NCBI RefSeq assembly: GCF_000158195.2 | Contig: NZ_GL987988.1 | Coordinates: 267,371-331,370 of the forward strand | Source of the DNA: Fusobacterium mortiferum ATCC 9817 | GTDB taxonomy: Bacteria; Fusobacteriota; Fusobacteriia; Fusobacteriales; Fusobacteriaceae | Reading direction: 5' to 3' | Length of the DNA: 64,000 nucleotides | In this document: one piece after another, positions 63,126 to 64,000 of the stretch | Layout of the letters: each line of letters opens with the position of its first letter | Numbering within the stretch: the stretch's first letter is position 1 | Position numbers and translations under genes: made by a program | Notes under the pieces: model-generated | Database searches by the model: none | What the model saw: only the letters and a program-made list of their open reading frames with translations | What the model was told of the DNA's origin: nothing

Positions 63126-64000
63126 TGTATATCACCTCTGTAAGTACTCCTGCTTCATTTTTAAACCAAGATATAGCTTCTTTTTGTTGCTCCATATCTC
63201 CAGATAGCTCTATAAATAGATGTCCTACTTTCATAGTAGAAAGATTATCAATAGAACCACCAATTATACTAAAATCTATATTGAAAGTTCTTACAGCTTG
63301 AGAGATAATAGGGTCTTCAGCTATTGTACCTAAGAAATCAAGTCTAACTATTGATTTACCTTTTGTTTTCATTATCTCTATTCCTTTTTCTTCCACTCCT
63401 GGTAGATAAGAGATTAACTCTTTAGTTACTTCAGATTGTGGATTAGAAAATATATGGTGTACACTTCCAGATTCTACAATTTTTCCATCAGCCATAACTG
63501 CTACTCTATTGCAAATATCTCTAATTACTTCCATTTGGTGAGTTATCATTACTACTGTAAGTCCAAATTGTTTTTGTATATTTTTTATTAATTCTAGTAT
63601 CGATTTTGTAGTTTTAGGATCAAGAGCTGAAGTAGCTTCATCTGAAAGTAATATATCTGGATTATTTGCTAATGCTCTAGCAATAGCTACTCTTTGTTTT
63701 TGTCCTCCAGATAGTTGTGATGGATAGTAGTTTTCTTTATCTGATAATTCTACTACTTCTAATAATTCTTTAACTCTTTTATCTATATCAGCTTTATTCC
63801 AACCAGCTATCTCTAAAGAAAAAGCGATATTTTCTCCCACTGTTCTTGAAGAGAGTAAGTTAAAGTGTTGGAAAATCATTCCTATTTTTTTTCTTCTTTC
63901 TAATAAATCTTTTTTAGAAAGAGAGGTAATATCCACTCCATCTATTATAATTTTTCCACTTGTTGGTTCTTCTAATCTATTTAGAAGTCTTATTAATGAA
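63115..64000 (-). CDS. metN: Methionine-type ABC transporter ATP-binding protein, 5'-truncated by window edge
   Basis: The frame is open to base 64000; the Walker A (GxxGxGKS) lies outside the window. From the edge it reads [20 protein letters not shown], then Q-loop [16 protein letters not shown], signature [16 protein letters not shown], Walker [15 protein letters not shown], switch His in [10 protein letters not shown]. The C-terminal ~80 residues form the NIL regulatory domain, in which imported ligand can inhibit transport. Confidence 0.93.
   Translation of the reverse strand, partial: SLIRLLNRLEEPTSGKIIIDGVDITSLSKKDLLERRKKIGMIFQHFNLLSSRTVGENIAFSLEIAGWNKADIDKRVKELLEVVELSDKENYYPSQLSGGQKQRVAIARALANNPDILLSDEATSALDPKTTKSILELIKNIQKQFGLTVVMITHQMEVIRDICNRVAVMADGKIVESGSVHHIFSNPQSEVTKELISYLPGVEEKGIEIMKTKGKSIVRLDFLGTIAEDPIISQAVRTFNIDFSIIGGSIDNLSTMKVGHLFIELSGDMEQQKEAISWFKNEAGVLTEVIYNGI

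Overview
The window is AT-rich bacterial chromosome whose gene content points to a Gram-negative, anaerobic, non-sporulating fusobacterium (Fusobacterium or a close relative; species not determinable by eye). Supporting signs are a Gram-negative LPS core locus (three GT9 heptosyltransferase-like genes, a WaaY/RfaY-like kinase and an O-antigen ligase-like protein), a reverse-type rubrerythrin, a type III glutamine synthetase, an acetoacetate-type CoA-transferase operon, YfcC and DUF1846 proteins, glutamate racemase next to a Na+/glutamate symporter, strong AGGAG-type ribosome sites and many canonical TTGACA-17-TATAAT promoters. Nearly all intergenic gaps are short and many genes overlap by 1-4 bases.

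Layout. 1-5.7 kb: end of nadE, a small membrane protein, an orphan Hpt protein, then a four-gene cluster (nucleosidase, SUFU-domain protein, spore-photoproduct-lyase-like radical SAM protein, SDR), then reverse rubrerythrin. 5.8-12.1 kb: YfcC transporter, DUF1846 protein, a two-gene AAA-ATPase/possible nuclease module (candidate defence pair), a GT9 glycosyltransferase. 12.1-18.1 kb (minus strand): CoA-transferase subunits with a crotonase-fold isomerase, a structured repeat, murI, gltS, a DagK-like lipid kinase. 18.2-28.4 kb: LPS core/O-antigen assembly genes, rfbA, a DUF535 protein and a decayed nucleotidyltransferase/deacetylase fusion. 28.5-30.8 kb: peptide-type solute-binding lipoprotein plus creatininase-family hydrolase.

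30.9-35.9 kb is a housekeeping operon (prfA, a split prmC with a duplicated N-terminal domain, queA, rsmD, xseB, ispA). 36-39.1 kb has a LexA/CI-type repressor, a small divergent gene, an RpiR regulator and proC. 39.1-41.6 kb has three tRNAs (Ser-UGA, Ser-GCU, Arg-ACG), a LysE exporter and infC-rpmI-rplT behind a structured leader with an attenuator; infC probably starts at AUU. 41.6-45.6 kb (minus): glyA, an Spx/ArsC-like gene and glutamine synthetase III. 45.8-50.4 kb: ptsI, ptsH, ispH, rpsA.

50.4-59.1 kb is the most interesting accessory block: a two-component system divergent from a six-gene cassette (ArnC-like GT2, LAB_N protein, two ArnT-like GT-C transferases, a UDP-glucuronate-epimerase-like gene and ugd) that together could make a UDP-uronic acid, load it on a lipid carrier and transfer it to lipid A or core. 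59.4-64 kb (minus): a YqeC-MobA-like fusion and a MetNIQ-type ABC importer with two tandem MetQ paralogs; metN runs off the window.

Two dispersed repeat families lie in the gaps: a structured element with a conserved core and co-varying arms (14.6 and 35.9 kb), and a 67-71 bp palindromic element in opposite orientations (36.1 and 43.3 kb).
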